From Acidobacteriota bacterium (GTDB taxonomy: Bacteria > Acidobacteriota > Terriglobia > Terriglobales > Acidobacteriaceae), in NCBI GenBank assembly GCA_016196065.1, contig JACPYL010000012.1, positions 124,001-188,000 of the forward strand: a stretch of DNA of 64,000 nt. Reading direction: 5' to 3'. The translations under genes were made by a program, and so were the position numbers. Below the pieces are notes generated by a model. The model did no database searches and was not told the DNA's origin. It worked only from the letters and a program-made list of their open reading frames with translations. Below are positions 9,368 to 18,302 of this stretch, in pieces. Every line of letters begins with the position of its first letter. Positions within the stretch are counted from its first letter, which is position 1.

Positions 9368-10870
9368 ATGGACACTCTTACCCCCACTACTGACCCCCTC
9401 ATGCGCTCCAGCCGTTTTCAGATTTTCTTGACAGTGCTTCTCGTGGCGATTGTTTTGGCGTGCGTCGCGTGTGGAGGCGGGGGTAGCAGTTCGCCGCCAC
9501 CGCCACCACCGCCGCCCGGGCCGACGGTGCAGCCGGTGGTGACAACGGGCGATCGATCCTTATTACTGGCATCCCAGCCGACCGTGCAATTCACTTCCGG
9601 GGGCGGGTCGGGCCAATTCAACATCACGGTGGACGATAGCGTCGCGTACCAGCAGATGGATGGCGTGGGCGCGTCGCTGACGGATTCGTCGGCGTGGTTG
9701 ATGTGGAACAAGCTCGATGGCTCGCAGCAAGCGGACCTGATGCAGAAACTGTTCAGCCGGTCGAATGGGATCGGGATTACTTTTCTGCGGCAGCCGATGG
9801 GTGCGAACGACTTTTCCAACTCCGGCAATTACAGCTACGACGACATGCCGAGCGGTCAGACTGATCCGAACCTGGTGAATTTTTCGATTGCGCACGACCA
9901 AGACGCGATCATTCCGCTGCTGCAGCAGGCGATCGTGGTGAATCCTGCAGTCAAAGTTGTCGCGCTGCCGTGGAGTCCTCCGGCGTGGATGAAGACGACT
10001 GGGACGATGAATGGCGGAGGCATGATCACGACGTACTTTCCGAGCCTGGCGCAATATTTCGTGAAGTATGTGCAGGCGTACCAGCAGCAGGGCATTCCAA
10101 TCTATGCGATTTCGGTGCAGAACGAGCCGCTCAACTCGACGCTCAATTATCCGAGCGAATTTCTATCGGCGGCGGACGCTTCTGATTTTCTAGCCAATCA
10201 TCTTGGGCCCGCTTTAGCCGGAGCCAGTCTCTCGGGGGTGAAGGTCTTCGGCTATGACCACAACTGGGACAACCCCGGTTACCCGGAGTCGATCCTGGCA
10301 AGTTCGGCAGCGCCGTATGTGGCGGGCACTGCTTTCCATTGCTATGCCGGTGACGTAACGGCTCAATCCGATGTGAAAACGGCGTATCCGGATAAAGACA
10401 TCTGGTTCACGGAATGTTCCGGGACAGTGGGATCGAACTTCGCGGGCGATCTGGCGTGGAACACGGAGCACCTGTTGATCGGCGCGACGCGCAACTGGGC
10501 GCGCAGCATCTCATTGTGGAATATTGCGCTCGATCAGAACTCAGGACCAACGAATGGCGGATGCGCGCAATGCCGGGGCGTGGTGACGATCGACACGAGC
10601 ACGAGTCCTTCTACGGTGAGTTATAACGTCGAGTACTACGTATTGGGGCACATGGGAAAATTCGTCGTGCCCGGCTCGCACCGGATTACGTCCAATACAT
10701 TCGGAGCAGGAAGTATCGAGGATGTTGCTTTTCGAAATCCGGACGGATCGATTGCACTGTTAGTACTGAATGCGGCCAACAGTACGAACCAGTTCACGGT
10801 GACTTGGAAGAGCCAGAAATTCAGCTATTCATTGCCCGCCGGTGCGGTCGCCACGTTCACCTGGAAATAA
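9368..10870 (+). CDS. Glycoside hydrolase family 30 lipoprotein (glucosylceramidase-like)
   Basis: A 500-residue secreted hydrolase. ATG 9368 is preceded by a GAGGGAG ribosome site. A signal segment ends in a lipobox-like cysteine (C35, VACGGGG), followed by a Pro-rich linker. The TIM barrel shows the two GH30 glutamates: acid/base E253 in SVQNEPL and nucleophile E349 in WFTECSG. PWSPPAWMK is another GH30 hallmark, and a C-terminal beta-sandwich ends the protein. It probably cleaves beta-linked glucosides, glucans or glucuronoxylan outside the cell; subfamily and substrate cannot be fixed by eye. Confidence 0.9.
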   Translation: MDTLTPTTDPLMRSSRFQIFLTVLLVAIVLACVACGGGGSSSPPPPPPPPGPTVQPVVTTGDRSLLLASQPTVQFTSGGGSGQFNITVDDSVAYQQMDGVGASLTDSSAWLMWNKLDGSQQADLMQKLFSRSNGIGITFLRQPMGANDFSNSGNYSYDDMPSGQTDPNLVNFSIAHDQDAIIPLLQQAIVVNPAVKVVALPWSPPAWMKTTGTMNGGGMITTYFPSLAQYFVKYVQAYQQQGIPIYAISVQNEPLNSTLNYPSEFLSAADASDFLANHLGPALAGASLSGVKVFGYDHNWDNPGYPESILASSAAPYVAGTAFHCYAGDVTAQSDVKTAYPDKDIWFTECSGTVGSNFAGDLAWNTEHLLIGATRNWARSISLWNIALDQNSGPTNGGCAQCRGVVTIDTSTSPSTVSYNVEYYVLGHMGKFVVPGSHRITSNTFGAGSIEDVAFRNPDGSIALLVLNAANSTNQFTVTWKSQKFSYSLPAGAVATFTWK

Positions 10871-10872
10871 AA

Positions 10873-11610
10873 CTAAGTGCGACGTTTGTAATAGATGTTG
10901 AATTCGAATCCGGGATTGGGCGGGAAGATTTCAGCGATCTTGCGGAGGCGTTCGGCGAGAGGCGCAGGCGCCAGCAACGGGTAGTCGCGTTCCCGAAGAT
11001 CGTAGTAGTCGACGTCGAGGCAGAGCGAGAGCAGGTAGATCGAAATCGCGTCGGCGAAGGTGGCAGTCAGATACTCGGTCTTATACTTCTCGGCTTCGGG
11101 ACCATTGGCCGTGGCGAGCTTGCGCGACTCCCAGGCATCCAGCGAAGTTTCCCCTCGAACACCCGCTTCCACCTGCTGCCAGACCATGTCCGCGAAAGGC
11201 TGCGAGACTCCGGCGCGTTCGACGAGCGCGTGCCCAACGTTGATATAGAACTCGAAGGCGACGGAAAACTTGTCGTCCATCAGGCGGGTAGAAATGAAGA
11301 CGCACTGCGCGTCGCCGAGATTCAGATTGCGGTGACAGACGGCGTTGTCGCTGAGCGCGACGTCGTAGCGATCGGCAATTACGGTTTCATCGCCCTGGCT
11401 GACGGTGAGCGGGACGAAGTAGTACGCCTTGCGGGTGAGCGCAGATGCTGCGGCGACCGGGACGGTCGCGATCATGCGGTCGAGATCGTTGTCGGAGATC
11501 GCGACTTCGCCGGCCCGGGCATAGCAGATGCCATTGGCGGCCTGCGAGACCGGAGTGGTCCGGACAATGTCCGCGGGGCTGCGCGTGATCGCCGAAACGG
11601 CTTGCGACAT
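10873..11610 (-). CDS. Conserved hypothetical protein
   Basis: A 245-residue protein with no signal peptide, membrane helix or motif that I recognise. Composition is that of a soluble mixed alpha/beta protein, and codon use is like its neighbours. It converges with the GH30 gene with only 2 bp between the stops. Function unknown. Confidence 0.7.
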   Translation of the reverse strand: MSQAVSAITRSPADIVRTTPVSQAANGICYARAGEVAISDNDLDRMIATVPVAAASALTRKAYYFVPLTVSQGDETVIADRYDVALSDNAVCHRNLNLGDAQCVFISTRLMDDKFSVAFEFYINVGHALVERAGVSQPFADMVWQQVEAGVRGETSLDAWESRKLATANGPEAEKYKTEYLTATFADAISIYLLSLCLDVDYYDLRERDYPLLAPAPLAERLRKIAEIFPPNPGFEFNIYYKRRT

Positions 11611-11681
11611 AGTGTTTATTGTAGCGCAACGTAGTCACTGCCTAATCCTGCGGCGGTGGTTTCATGGTGTAGCCTAGAAGC

Positions 11682-11978
11682 ATGCCGGAAACAACTTCGA
11701 GCCGCCCGCGATGGATCGGAATTCCGTTGCGCGTCCTGCTCATGACGGTGGTAGTGACTCTGCTGGCGTTTGCCGTCAGCTTACTGTTGAGCATCCTGGG
11801 GACGATCGTGTATTCGCAGGTGAACCACACGGCGCCCAATATGCCGTATGCGTATCGTTATATTGCGTTTCCGTTTGCGATCAGCGTGGGCGTGATTGTC
11901 CTGGTGCTGTCGTTGACGATGGAAATCCGGCACTACCGCCGGCGCAAGAATCTGGCCGGCGCCGAGCGGGCAGGTTAG
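11682..11978 (+). CDS. Small two-helix membrane protein
   Basis: 98 residues with two strong hydrophobic segments (about 17-43 and 60-80) and a basic C-terminal tail (RHYRRRKN). It lies 24 bp upstream of the class I glutamine-amidotransferase-like gene in the same direction, so it may be co-transcribed. No family recognised. Confidence 0.65.
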   Translation: MPETTSSRPRWIGIPLRVLLMTVVVTLLAFAVSLLLSILGTIVYSQVNHTAPNMPYAYRYIAFPFAISVGVIVLVLSLTMEIRHYRRRKNLAGAERAG

Positions 11979-12002
11979 GTAAGGGATAAGTAAAGATACG
12001 GA

Positions 12003-12725
12003 ATGATCACGCCGCGCATAGCCATTCCCATTCCACACTCTGGCGACCGCGCCTATGCCGAGCGGGCGCTTCCGCAATATGAAGAGGCGGTACGCAAGGC
12101 AGGCGGCGAGCCGGTCCGCATCGAACTCGAGCAAACTCCTGAGCAGGTCCGGCGGCAGCTTGCAGGCTGCGAAGGCGTGTTGCTGCCCGGCAGCCGGGCG
12201 GATATTGATCCTGCAGAATATCGAGCGGAGCGGCATCCAAAGACGGCTGCAGCGGATCCCAAGCGCGATGCGGTGGATAGACTCCTGTTAGAAGATGCGT
12301 ACCGTGCGCGCAAACCGATTCTCGGAATCTGCTACGGACTGCAGACACTGAATGTGTTTCGATCGGGCACGCTGGTGCAGGACATCGAGTCGTCGATCAA
12401 GCACGAAGCGGGACGCACGGTTTCGAATGCACACCGGGCGGAAGTGGATCCGAAATCCACGCTGGCGTCGATCGTCGGGGGCGAAGTGGATCTCGCCGTC
12501 AATTCTTCGCATCATCAATCCGCTGATGAGGTCGGCGACGGCTTGCGGGTGGTGGCGCGATCTCCGGTTGACGGCGTGATTGAAGCACTCGAAGGAACGG
12601 TTCCGGGACATTTTGTGCTGGCGGTGCAATGGCATCCGGAGCGCTCCGTGAATGACGAGCCGGAAGTTGCGGAGTCGGCCAAGAAAATCTTTGAGGCATT
12701 TATTGCAGCCGCGCGGAAGAGATAG
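12003..12725 (+). CDS. Gamma-glutamyl-gamma-aminobutyrate hydrolase family protein
   Basis: A 240-residue class I glutamine amidotransferase-like hydrolase (peptidase C26). The nucleophile is C110 in LGICYGLQ, and the His-Glu partners are H211 and E213 in VQWHPERS. Relatives of the PuuD type hydrolyse gamma-glutamyl bonds, for example gamma-glutamyl-GABA in putrescine breakdown. No putrescine pathway genes are nearby, so the substrate remains open. Confidence 0.85.
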   Translation: MITPRIAIPIPHSGDRAYAERALPQYEEAVRKAGGEPVRIELEQTPEQVRRQLAGCEGVLLPGSRADIDPAEYRAERHPKTAAADPKRDAVDRLLLEDAYRARKPILGICYGLQTLNVFRSGTLVQDIESSIKHEAGRTVSNAHRAEVDPKSTLASIVGGEVDLAVNSSHHQSADEVGDGLRVVARSPVDGVIEALEGTVPGHFVLAVQWHPERSVNDEPEVAESAKKIFEAFIAAARKR

Positions 12726-12744
12726 CCTGCGCATTGCCGGATTG

Positions 12745-13812
12745 CTACAGCTTTCGTGAACGGCGAAGGGTTTCGCTGGGTAGTTCTCCGAACATCGCGC
12801 GATATTCCTGGGCGAAGCGGCCAAAATGCAGGAAGCCCCAACGAGCCGCTTCGTTGGTCACGCTCGTAGAACCATTAGGATGCTGCAATCCGGCACGCAC
12901 TCCATCCATTCTGACCCGGTAAAGAAATTGCAGGGGAGTGCAGCCGCGTTTGTTTCGAAACGAATGTTGCAGGGTGCGCGCATTGATGCCTACGGCCTGG
13001 CAGATATCGCCCAGGGAAGGCGAGAGATGCGCGTGGGCGACAATGTATTCCTCGGCAGTTCTCAGCTGCCAGGCGCCGGCAGCGCTGTGGCGGTTGAGCA
13101 ATCGGGTGTAGTTGTGCGGTTGTGCCTGCAGAAGGAGCGTGATGATGTCGTTCTCTAGACGCTGCACGGAGAGCGATTCGCGAATCGCAAGGAGATCCAG
13201 ACTGCAAAGTACACGCGAATAATTCCTGCAGAGCTCGCGGAGGCGCTCGCCCGCCACGGTTTCCATGTTGCAAACCGGAGAAAACACCAGGTCGGTGCGC
13301 GCCTCGCGTTCCAACATTTTCTGCAATTCCTGGACAACGCCGTCAGTGGCAATCCTGAGAAAAGCTACGTCGAAATCGGCGGGAGTTAGAACTTCCACAC
13401 GCCGCAGAGGGGATTGAACAAAGGCAAATTGTGAGTTGACGACAACGCTGCCTTTCTCCGAGCGATGCAATCCTGCGCCGTTACGGCGATCCAGGACGAG
13501 CGCATAGGAATCGGCGGGCAACTTCGATCGGACTCGCATGGTCCCACTGGTGACGACGCGCGCCAGGCGCATGAGCCGGCCCTTGCCGACAAAAATCTGG
13601 GTCGAAAAAGGCGGAGAGCCGGGCAGCAATTCCGAAACATAGGGGATGGCGGCATCCGCCAAAAGGGATGCGGCCTCGTCCGGATCTCTGGTCTGAAGAA
13701 CCAGGTCGCGGGGAAAGGGACTTGCCTTAATACCTATCTCCTTCCCCGCATGAGGTTGGTGTCGTAATGAAAATCCTCTGGGACCGGTTTCATGAATAGT
13801 GGTTAGGGGCAC
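12745..13812 (-). CDS. AraC-family transcriptional regulator
   Basis: 355 residues. The N-terminal two thirds resemble the cupin-like ligand domain of AraC-binding-like regulators. The C-terminal 100 residues carry two helix-turn-helix units (LGDICQAVGINARTLQHSFR, and the later EAARWGFLHFGRFAQEYRAMFGE with the typical F...F..YR..FG pattern). It converges with the C26 hydrolase gene. Target genes cannot be inferred. Confidence 0.9.
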   Translation of the reverse strand: MPLTTIHETGPRGFSLRHQPHAGKEIGIKASPFPRDLVLQTRDPDEAASLLADAAIPYVSELLPGSPPFSTQIFVGKGRLMRLARVVTSGTMRVRSKLPADSYALVLDRRNGAGLHRSEKGSVVVNSQFAFVQSPLRRVEVLTPADFDVAFLRIATDGVVQELQKMLEREARTDLVFSPVCNMETVAGERLRELCRNYSRVLCSLDLLAIRESLSVQRLENDIITLLLQAQPHNYTRLLNRHSAAGAWQLRTAEEYIVAHAHLSPSLGDICQAVGINARTLQHSFRNKRGCTPLQFLYRVRMDGVRAGLQHPNGSTSVTNEAARWGFLHFGRFAQEYRAMFGELPSETLRRSRKL

Positions 13813-14196
13813 GATTTTAGCAAAAATTCGTGACTCAACCCCATAAGATTCTGTTTACCCTGCCACGCAGATGTGCTCGAAAAGCCGCGTCCAACAGGTC
13901 AATTGCGCAATCTGGATAGCGAGGCGGGACGGATTTCGATGGCGCGTGGGTCCCCAGATTCAGCGAGCGGCCCGCACTCCCGTAACCGGATCGCTTCAGT
14001 TGCGCTATGTGGATAGACCGGACCGGAGAGTTGCGAGAGATTGAATTCCAGAGTCCAAGCCTCCGTTCGGCGCACGCGGAAGTATCCGAGGGGATCGAGC
14101 CGTGCGGGGATTGGGTGTTCTGCAAAGCAGCGAATCGAGCCTTCAATCGGGGGAGGTTGAAGGCTCGAGCTGCGAAGAAAGGCAATCCACAAAAGA
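13813..14196. other. Interval without a supported gene
   Basis: Between the AraC regulator and the PilZ gene (384 bp) several overlapping frames are open on both strands, but none has a ribosome site, a recognisable domain or convincing composition. One inverted repeat, GAGCCTTCAATC with GATTGAAGGCTC-like halves, is visible near 14137-14167. It probably includes the divergent promoters of both neighbours. Confidence 0.4.
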
Positions 14197-14559
14197 ATGG
14201 TTCACGTTCCAGTCGACCCAACCAGCCCGGCTGATCGGATCGCCCCGCGGCATTTGTTTGAGGCGAGGATACGGATCCGCTGGCAACGGGAGAACCAGAA
14301 GCTTGCAGCACAGGGCTGGACCCGCGATCTCAGCGAGAGCGGCTTGTCGGCATTTGTCGCTGACCTGCTCATCGTGGGCGAACTCATTTCGCTCGAAGTG
14401 CCGCTGTCAACCGCAGAGCGGATGGTCATTCCAGCGAAGGTGGCGCGCAGCCGTGGAACCGAATACGGATTTCAGTTCACAGCCTTGAGCTTTGCGCAGC
14501 GCAAGGAGATTCAGGCGATTCTGCGGGGGCAACCAGAGATTCCGTTTTCGAGTCGGTAG
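14197..14559 (+). CDS. PilZ-domain protein
   Basis: 120 residues forming one PilZ-like domain: an R..R box near RHLFEARIRIRW, the DLSESGLSAFV strand that corresponds to the (D/N)xSxxG motif, then the barrel ending in GTEYGFQFTALSFAQRKEIQ. PilZ domains bind cyclic di-GMP and control motility or exopolysaccharide. The N-terminal RxxxR is imperfect here, so binding is uncertain. A 64-residue gene follows 35 bp downstream. Confidence 0.75.
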   Translation: MVHVPVDPTSPADRIAPRHLFEARIRIRWQRENQKLAAQGWTRDLSESGLSAFVADLLIVGELISLEVPLSTAERMVIPAKVARSRGTEYGFQFTALSFAQRKEIQAILRGQPEIPFSSR

Positions 14560-14594
14560 GCGAGGCAGAGGGTCCAGTACACGGGAGCGGTTCC

Positions 14595-14789
14595 ATGTCT
14601 GACAGAGCGCAGAAGAAGGGCATCACCGCCAAGCTGATCCAGGCGCGCAATGAACTCGATGATGCGCTGAGGTTAGCAACTCCTGCCGCGCGCTTTGATC
14701 CGATCGTGGTTCCCGTGCGGCTGCGGAATCTGCTTACTGAACTGCGAGACAACCTGAACAATATTATTGGCGAACTCGAAGCCAGCTAA
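14595..14789 (+). CDS. Small conserved hypothetical protein
   Basis: 64 residues, charged and predicted helical (AKLIQARNELDDALRLA... RLRNLLTELRDNLNNIIGEL). It follows the PilZ gene and is followed by an intrinsic terminator at 14865, so the two probably form a short operon. Function unknown. Confidence 0.6.
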   Translation: MSDRAQKKGITAKLIQARNELDDALRLATPAARFDPIVVPVRLRNLLTELRDNLNNIIGELEAS

Positions 14790-14864
14790 CCCACGAGTTG
14801 GCTTCCGGCTTGCGTGCGATACGCCATCGTTCTCCATCGAACCATCATCCATCGAAATACGGAA

Positions 14865-14917
14865 ACGCCCCACTCCTCGCAGGGTGCGCGAGAAATGGGG
14901 CGTCTTGTTATTTGTTA
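14865..14917. terminator. Terminator between convergent genes
   Basis: ACGCCCCA and TGGGGCGT enclose an inner CTCGC/GCGAG stem; a T-rich run follows on the plus side. It lies between the 64-aa gene and the convergent secreted-protein gene and could serve the plus strand, and weakly the minus strand. Confidence 0.65.
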
Positions 14918-15394
14918 CTTCGAAATTTGAACGGTGAGCGTGTTATTTCCGATGGTGATGGCTGCGGCGTCCGAATTCGCGCCTCCGCCACAGACCTGAA
15001 ATGTGTTGTTGCCCTTCAGGAGTCCGTCGCCGGGGAAGAGAACCCACTGATAGGTCACGGCCTGGAAACCGCTGCCCGGGATAGTAAGTAGAGGGCCTAC
15101 TCCCGATCCGTAAGAGAGGCACGAACCGCCATTCAGACTGAGCCCGATGCGGAATTCGTCGTTGATGGAGTAATCGCTGTTCCAAGTCACAATTACGGGA
15201 GCGACGGCGGTTGGTTCGGTGATCGAGACGGCGGGGCCAAACAGAACACAGCACTTGGCGGTAACCGTTTTGGCGGTCAGGCTGCGTGCTACCTGCTTGG
15301 TGGGGATCGCAAAGGCCGAAACCGCGCCGGCGATGATCAGGCAGGCGAGGACTGCCCGCAATACAACATTTCGAGTGTTTGTTGATGGCATCAC
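14915..15394 (-). CDS. Secreted hypothetical protein
   Basis: 159 residues. A signal peptide (VLRAVLACLIIAGAVSAFA) is followed by a beta-rich domain with a fibronectin/Ig-like feel (VTWNSDYSINDEFRIGLSLNGG, then a terminal NNTLTVQISK strand). Four cysteines could form disulfides outside the cytoplasm. No family recognised. Confidence 0.6.
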   Translation of the reverse strand: MMPSTNTRNVVLRAVLACLIIAGAVSAFAIPTKQVARSLTAKTVTAKCCVLFGPAVSITEPTAVAPVIVTWNSDYSINDEFRIGLSLNGGSCLSYGSGVGPLLTIPGSGFQAVTYQWVLFPGDGLLKGNNTFQVCGGGANSDAAAITIGNNTLTVQISK

Positions 15395-15843
15395 TTTTTA
15401 CCTCTTCGCTTTTTCTAGAAGTCCGCTCTCGGTGATGAGGCCCGATAAGCGTCTAGTCCTGAAATCGAAGACGGGAAGAAAAACACGACATCTGGACAAG
15501 AAAATGATGAGGTGGGAGGAAAAGTTTGATTTTGTCGAAAGCCTGGTGCGTACACATGAAGAAGGTCTTTGTGATTGGGAATTTGTGATTGAACTGGGCC
15601 GCGGGTGCAATCTCCACCTCGGAGTATGGGGGCTGGCACTTTCGCGACAAATCACAGGCCACGGCTGGCGCGCCAGGTGCGCGACTCATTTCCAGGCGCG
15701 GGGTGCCCCATTTCTCGCGCTTTTTGCGAGAAGTGGGGAATGATGCTGTCTGCCGCGAAGGGTGTTGTTCCTAGGCAGCGGGCGCGGTGTAAGCGGGATT
15801 TTTCGCCAACAATCACGAGCCCGGTCAGGAACGGAAGATGCAA
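15395..15843. other. Non-coding interval with a REP palindrome
   Basis: About 450 bp with no supported gene. A palindrome at 15697-15738 (GCGGGGTGCCCCATTTCTCGC, then TTGCGAGAAGTGGGG in inverse) matches the one overlapping the RAYT transposase end at 17343-17402. Shared GGGGTGCCCCATT and TTGCGA parts make them one family. Confidence 0.6.
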
Positions 15844-16749
15844 TCAGTGCCTGTCTGCGGGTACACCTTTCTTCGACCTCTCCAGCCATTCGATCACTAT
15901 CGTCTGCAATGCAATGCGACGATCTGAGAAGGTATGGTCAGTCGCCACTGCCACATGACTAAGCGCAACGGCGCCCTTCTGCTGTAACGCGCCGACAAGG
16001 GCTTCCATGTCGGCATGGTTCTGATCGTCAGCCTCGACGAGTAGTACTGGCCGGGCGCGCAGAGCGTCAGCCCATTGCACATAGTCCCAGTCCTTGGCGT
16101 GCCGCTCTGCCTCGCTAAAAAGGGCTGCCGCACTAGTTCCCTGTACCGGGTGCAGGTTGTTTTGCCAACGCTTCAAGCGCTCCTCGCGTTCCTTAGGATC
16201 AGCATTGACCTTGCCCAAATTCACCGCTGAGATCATCGCCACCGCCGTAATGTCCGGGTCGTGGGCGGCCTCGTATCCAGCCAGGAATCCACCCATACTG
16301 TGGCCAACTACCACCAACCTCTTCGGATCGCTGCGGTACTTTGCTGCGGTTGCCGGATCACGCAAGAACCGCACAGCCTCGGCCGTGTCTTCGATGGCAG
16401 ACGACTGCGAAAATGTGCCCGCCGTGCCCCACGTCCCACGATAATGGAAGAGCAGCACGTTCCAACCCGCGCGTCGGATCGACTGCGCAAGATCGACGTT
16501 ACTCTCATAACCCGGTAGCCCTTGCAGCAGGAGCACGGTCACATGCGGTCCCGCCCCGCTGGCAAGATAGTAGGTAGCATCCATGTCCACGCCGTGGCTC
16601 GGGACTGTGATTCCGGCGATGCCAGGCGGAAATTTCGCGTCTACCGGTGGATCTGCAACTACGGCAGTTGTTATCATCTGCCCTCGCAGCGACTGCTCAC
16701 CGGTACACGCCAGCGCGAGCAGAGTAAGCACAGCAACACGGGTCATCAA
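15844..16749 (-). CDS. Secreted alpha/beta hydrolase
   Basis: 301 residues: an N-terminal export signal (MTRVAVLTLLALACTG), then an alpha/beta hydrolase fold with oxyanion region LLLQGLPGYESN, nucleophile S151 in VVGHSMGGFLAG, an acidic residue around LLVEADDQNH and the catalytic histidine in VATDHTFSD. The closest known types are dienelactone-hydrolase or peptidase-S9-like esterases. Substrate unknown. Confidence 0.8.
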   Translation of the reverse strand: MMTRVAVLTLLALACTGEQSLRGQMITTAVVADPPVDAKFPPGIAGITVPSHGVDMDATYYLASGAGPHVTVLLLQGLPGYESNVDLAQSIRRAGWNVLLFHYRGTWGTAGTFSQSSAIEDTAEAVRFLRDPATAAKYRSDPKRLVVVGHSMGGFLAGYEAAHDPDITAVAMISAVNLGKVNADPKEREERLKRWQNNLHPVQGTSAAALFSEAERHAKDWDYVQWADALRARPVLLVEADDQNHADMEALVGALQQKGAVALSHVAVATDHTFSDRRIALQTIVIEWLERSKKGVPADRH

Positions 16750-16817
16750 GTCCGCATCTCCTCAAACGGTAGTCCAATACCTTGGCCCTTCATTTGAATT
16801 ATTGTAAATCCGTCTCA

Positions 16818-16850
16818 GGCGGGCACCCTTGAATGTATGGGCCACCTGCC
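16818..16850. repeat. REP-like palindrome, copy 1 of the RAYT family
   Basis: The phrase GGCACCC-TTGAATGTATGGGCCACC-TGCC recurs nearly unchanged at 18076-18106, inside the upstream region of the RAYT gene. A shortened GTGGGCCACCCGCC lies at about 16877. Their place on the same side as the transposase suggests they are its substrates. Confidence 0.65.
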
Positions 16851-16923
16851 ACCGAATTTGTCTATGATGGCGGAGAAGTGGGCCACCCGCCAAATCGCCC
16901 TACTCTTGTTAAGGAGTTGCATA

Positions 16924-17322
16924 ATGATTGGGAGACAAGTTCTGCTGCTCGGGGCATCGTTGGTTGGCTCATTGCTATTTATGGACCAGCGGAGTGCCAC
17001 TGCCGAATCCGTTGGCCCGATTGTGCGGATAGCAGAACTGGAAATTGACCCGGCGCAGCTTGACGCCTACAGGGCCGCGCTCAAAGAAGAAATTGAGACC
17101 TCGATTCGCATAGAGCCGGGGGTCTTGACGCTGCTCGCCGTTTCGCTCAAGGAACATCCTGAACAAATTAGATTGTTCGAGACCTACAAGGATGCCGCTG
17201 CATACGAATCGCATATCCAGAGTCCACATTTCAAAACATACAAAACTCGCACTGGGCAGATGGTCAAATCTCTCAGGTTGGTGGAAACCGACCCAATTCT
17301 ACTCGGCTCAAAATCGAAATGA
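16924..17322 (+). CDS. Exported antibiotic-biosynthesis-monooxygenase-domain protein
   Basis: 132 residues from ATG 16924, which has a good AAGGAG site. A signal peptide (QVLLLGASLVGSLLFMDQRSATA) precedes one ABM-type ferredoxin-like domain: IVRIAELEIDPAQLDAYRAAL, then EPGVLTLLAVSLKEHPEQIRLFETYKD, then HIQSPHFKTYK. Small quinol monooxygenases of the YgiN kind share this pattern, but a periplasmic version is less usual. An earlier in-frame start at 16837 would place REP sequence into the protein and is rejected. Confidence 0.8.
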   Translation: MIGRQVLLLGASLVGSLLFMDQRSATAESVGPIVRIAELEIDPAQLDAYRAALKEEIETSIRIEPGVLTLLAVSLKEHPEQIRLFETYKDAAAYESHIQSPHFKTYKTRTGQMVKSLRLVETDPILLGSKSK

Positions 17323-17342
17323 ACTCCCGAGCACACTCCTAC

Positions 17343-17402
17343 GCGCGGGGTGCCCAGGTAACTCGGGGTGCCCCATTCATTCGCGTACTTTGCGAATGAG
17401 TG
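17343..17402. repeat. REP-like palindrome overlapping the RAYT 3' end
   Basis: GGGGTGCCC occurs twice, followed by CATTCATTCGCG-TACTT-TGCGAATGAGTG, a hairpin of nearly 10 bp. It covers the last codons of the transposase gene (stop at 17377) and matches 15697-15738. Confidence 0.65.
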
Positions 17403-17982
17403 AGCGAAGCGTGGTGCTTCCGTCAGTAAAGTGTTCCATCGGACGCGCCTTGATCTCCAGCGGCCAATCCTGAAAGTTGACGCGGACCAGACCCTTCTCA
17501 CCACAGTAGTACGAACGGAAGCTGCTCCACCGCCATTGATCCGGTTGTTCGACGAGTCCGCGATTGACCGGGTTACGATGCATGTAGCGCAGCTTCTCAA
17601 TGCGCTTTCGTTCAGTCCAAACGTTGAAATCGTAGAAACGCTTCTGCCAGATAGGGTCAGGAATAGAATCCCAGAGCGCGATCTGGGCCGGGTGAATTCG
17701 TTTTCGGGGTTGGTTGACGCGTCGTGCAAAACGCTGTTTGATCACTTTCATCACCACCGAAGGATCGCCGACTTCGGGTTCGGTGATGAGCAGATGGAAA
17801 TGTTCCGGCATGACGACATATCCGTGCACGACGAAGCGGTACTTACGGCGTGTTTCTTCGAGGATTGTCAGGAACAGGTCGCGGCGTTTGGCGGTTCGCA
17901 ATTGCGCTTGCCGGCGATAGCAACTGCACGTAATAAAATGCAGGTCTTGGTTGCCGTAATAGCGAATGAGTCCTTTGGTCAC
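17377..17982 (-). CDS. REP-associated tyrosine transposase (RAYT, Y1 HUH family)
   Basis: A transposase-like HUH nuclease that cuts single-stranded DNA at REP hairpins. Visible motifs are HFITCSCYRRQ near the start, the HUH pair in VVMPEHFHLLITEP, and the nucleophile tyrosine probably in LRYMHRNPVNRGLV, followed by WRWSSFRSYY, a RAYT hallmark. I chose GTG 17982 (201 aa); the open frame reaches 18126, but the extra residues are translated palindrome. The gene is bracketed by REP-like repeats on both sides. RAYTs are thought to spread REPs rather than move themselves. Confidence 0.88.
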   Translation of the reverse strand: MTKGLIRYYGNQDLHFITCSCYRRQAQLRTAKRRDLFLTILEETRRKYRFVVHGYVVMPEHFHLLITEPEVGDPSVVMKVIKQRFARRVNQPRKRIHPAQIALWDSIPDPIWQKRFYDFNVWTERKRIEKLRYMHRNPVNRGLVEQPDQWRWSSFRSYYCGEKGLVRVNFQDWPLEIKARPMEHFTDGSTTLRSLIRKVRE

Positions 17983-18048
17983 TCGGTTAGAGTAGTGGTC
18001 GGACGGCAGGGCGTCGGTGATCCCGATACATCGTGATGGTGACAAAAC

Positions 18049-18106
18049 CCACACATCGCAACGAACGCGATGTGTGGGGCACCCTCGAATGTATGGGCCA
18101 CCCGCC
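18049..18106. repeat. Hairpin plus REP copy 2 upstream of the RAYT gene
   Basis: CCACACATCGC and GCGATGTGTGG form an 11-bp stem (18049-18077). A near copy of the 16818 repeat follows at 18076-18106. Together with the 3' palindrome this frames the transposase gene. Confidence 0.65.
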
Positions 18107-18226
18107 AGCACTTGGCAAGTAACCACCTAGTCTGGTGCTTGAACCGCGAACGCCCAACAGCTTGTTACCCCCCTGCTGATCCGCAAGACTCCCTGGGATG
18201 AAGAAGCCACTGGTCTTGGCGTATCA

Positions 18227-18278
18227 TTTCGCTGTTCGCTATGAGGCACCGGCATAGGGTCTGCCAAAAACAGCGAAA
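18227..18278. repeat. Inverted repeat before the membrane-protein gene
   Basis: TTTCGCTGTT and AACAGCGAAA are perfect 10-bp arms separated by 32 bp, ending 24 bp before the chosen start at 18303. They could be an operator or a weak hairpin; nothing else supports either. Confidence 0.4.
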
Positions 18279-18302
18279 CAGTCTAGCTTGGAGCTAAACC
18301 AG

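Noticed and set aside
13835-14311. 158-residue minus-strand frame before the PilZ gene
   Set aside because: Overlaps the PilZ gene start on the other strand, has no recognisable domain, and competes with two other open frames of equal quality.
15219-15743. 174-residue plus-strand frame
   Set aside because: The first third is antisense to the secreted protein gene and the last third translates a REP palindrome; no ribosome site or domain.
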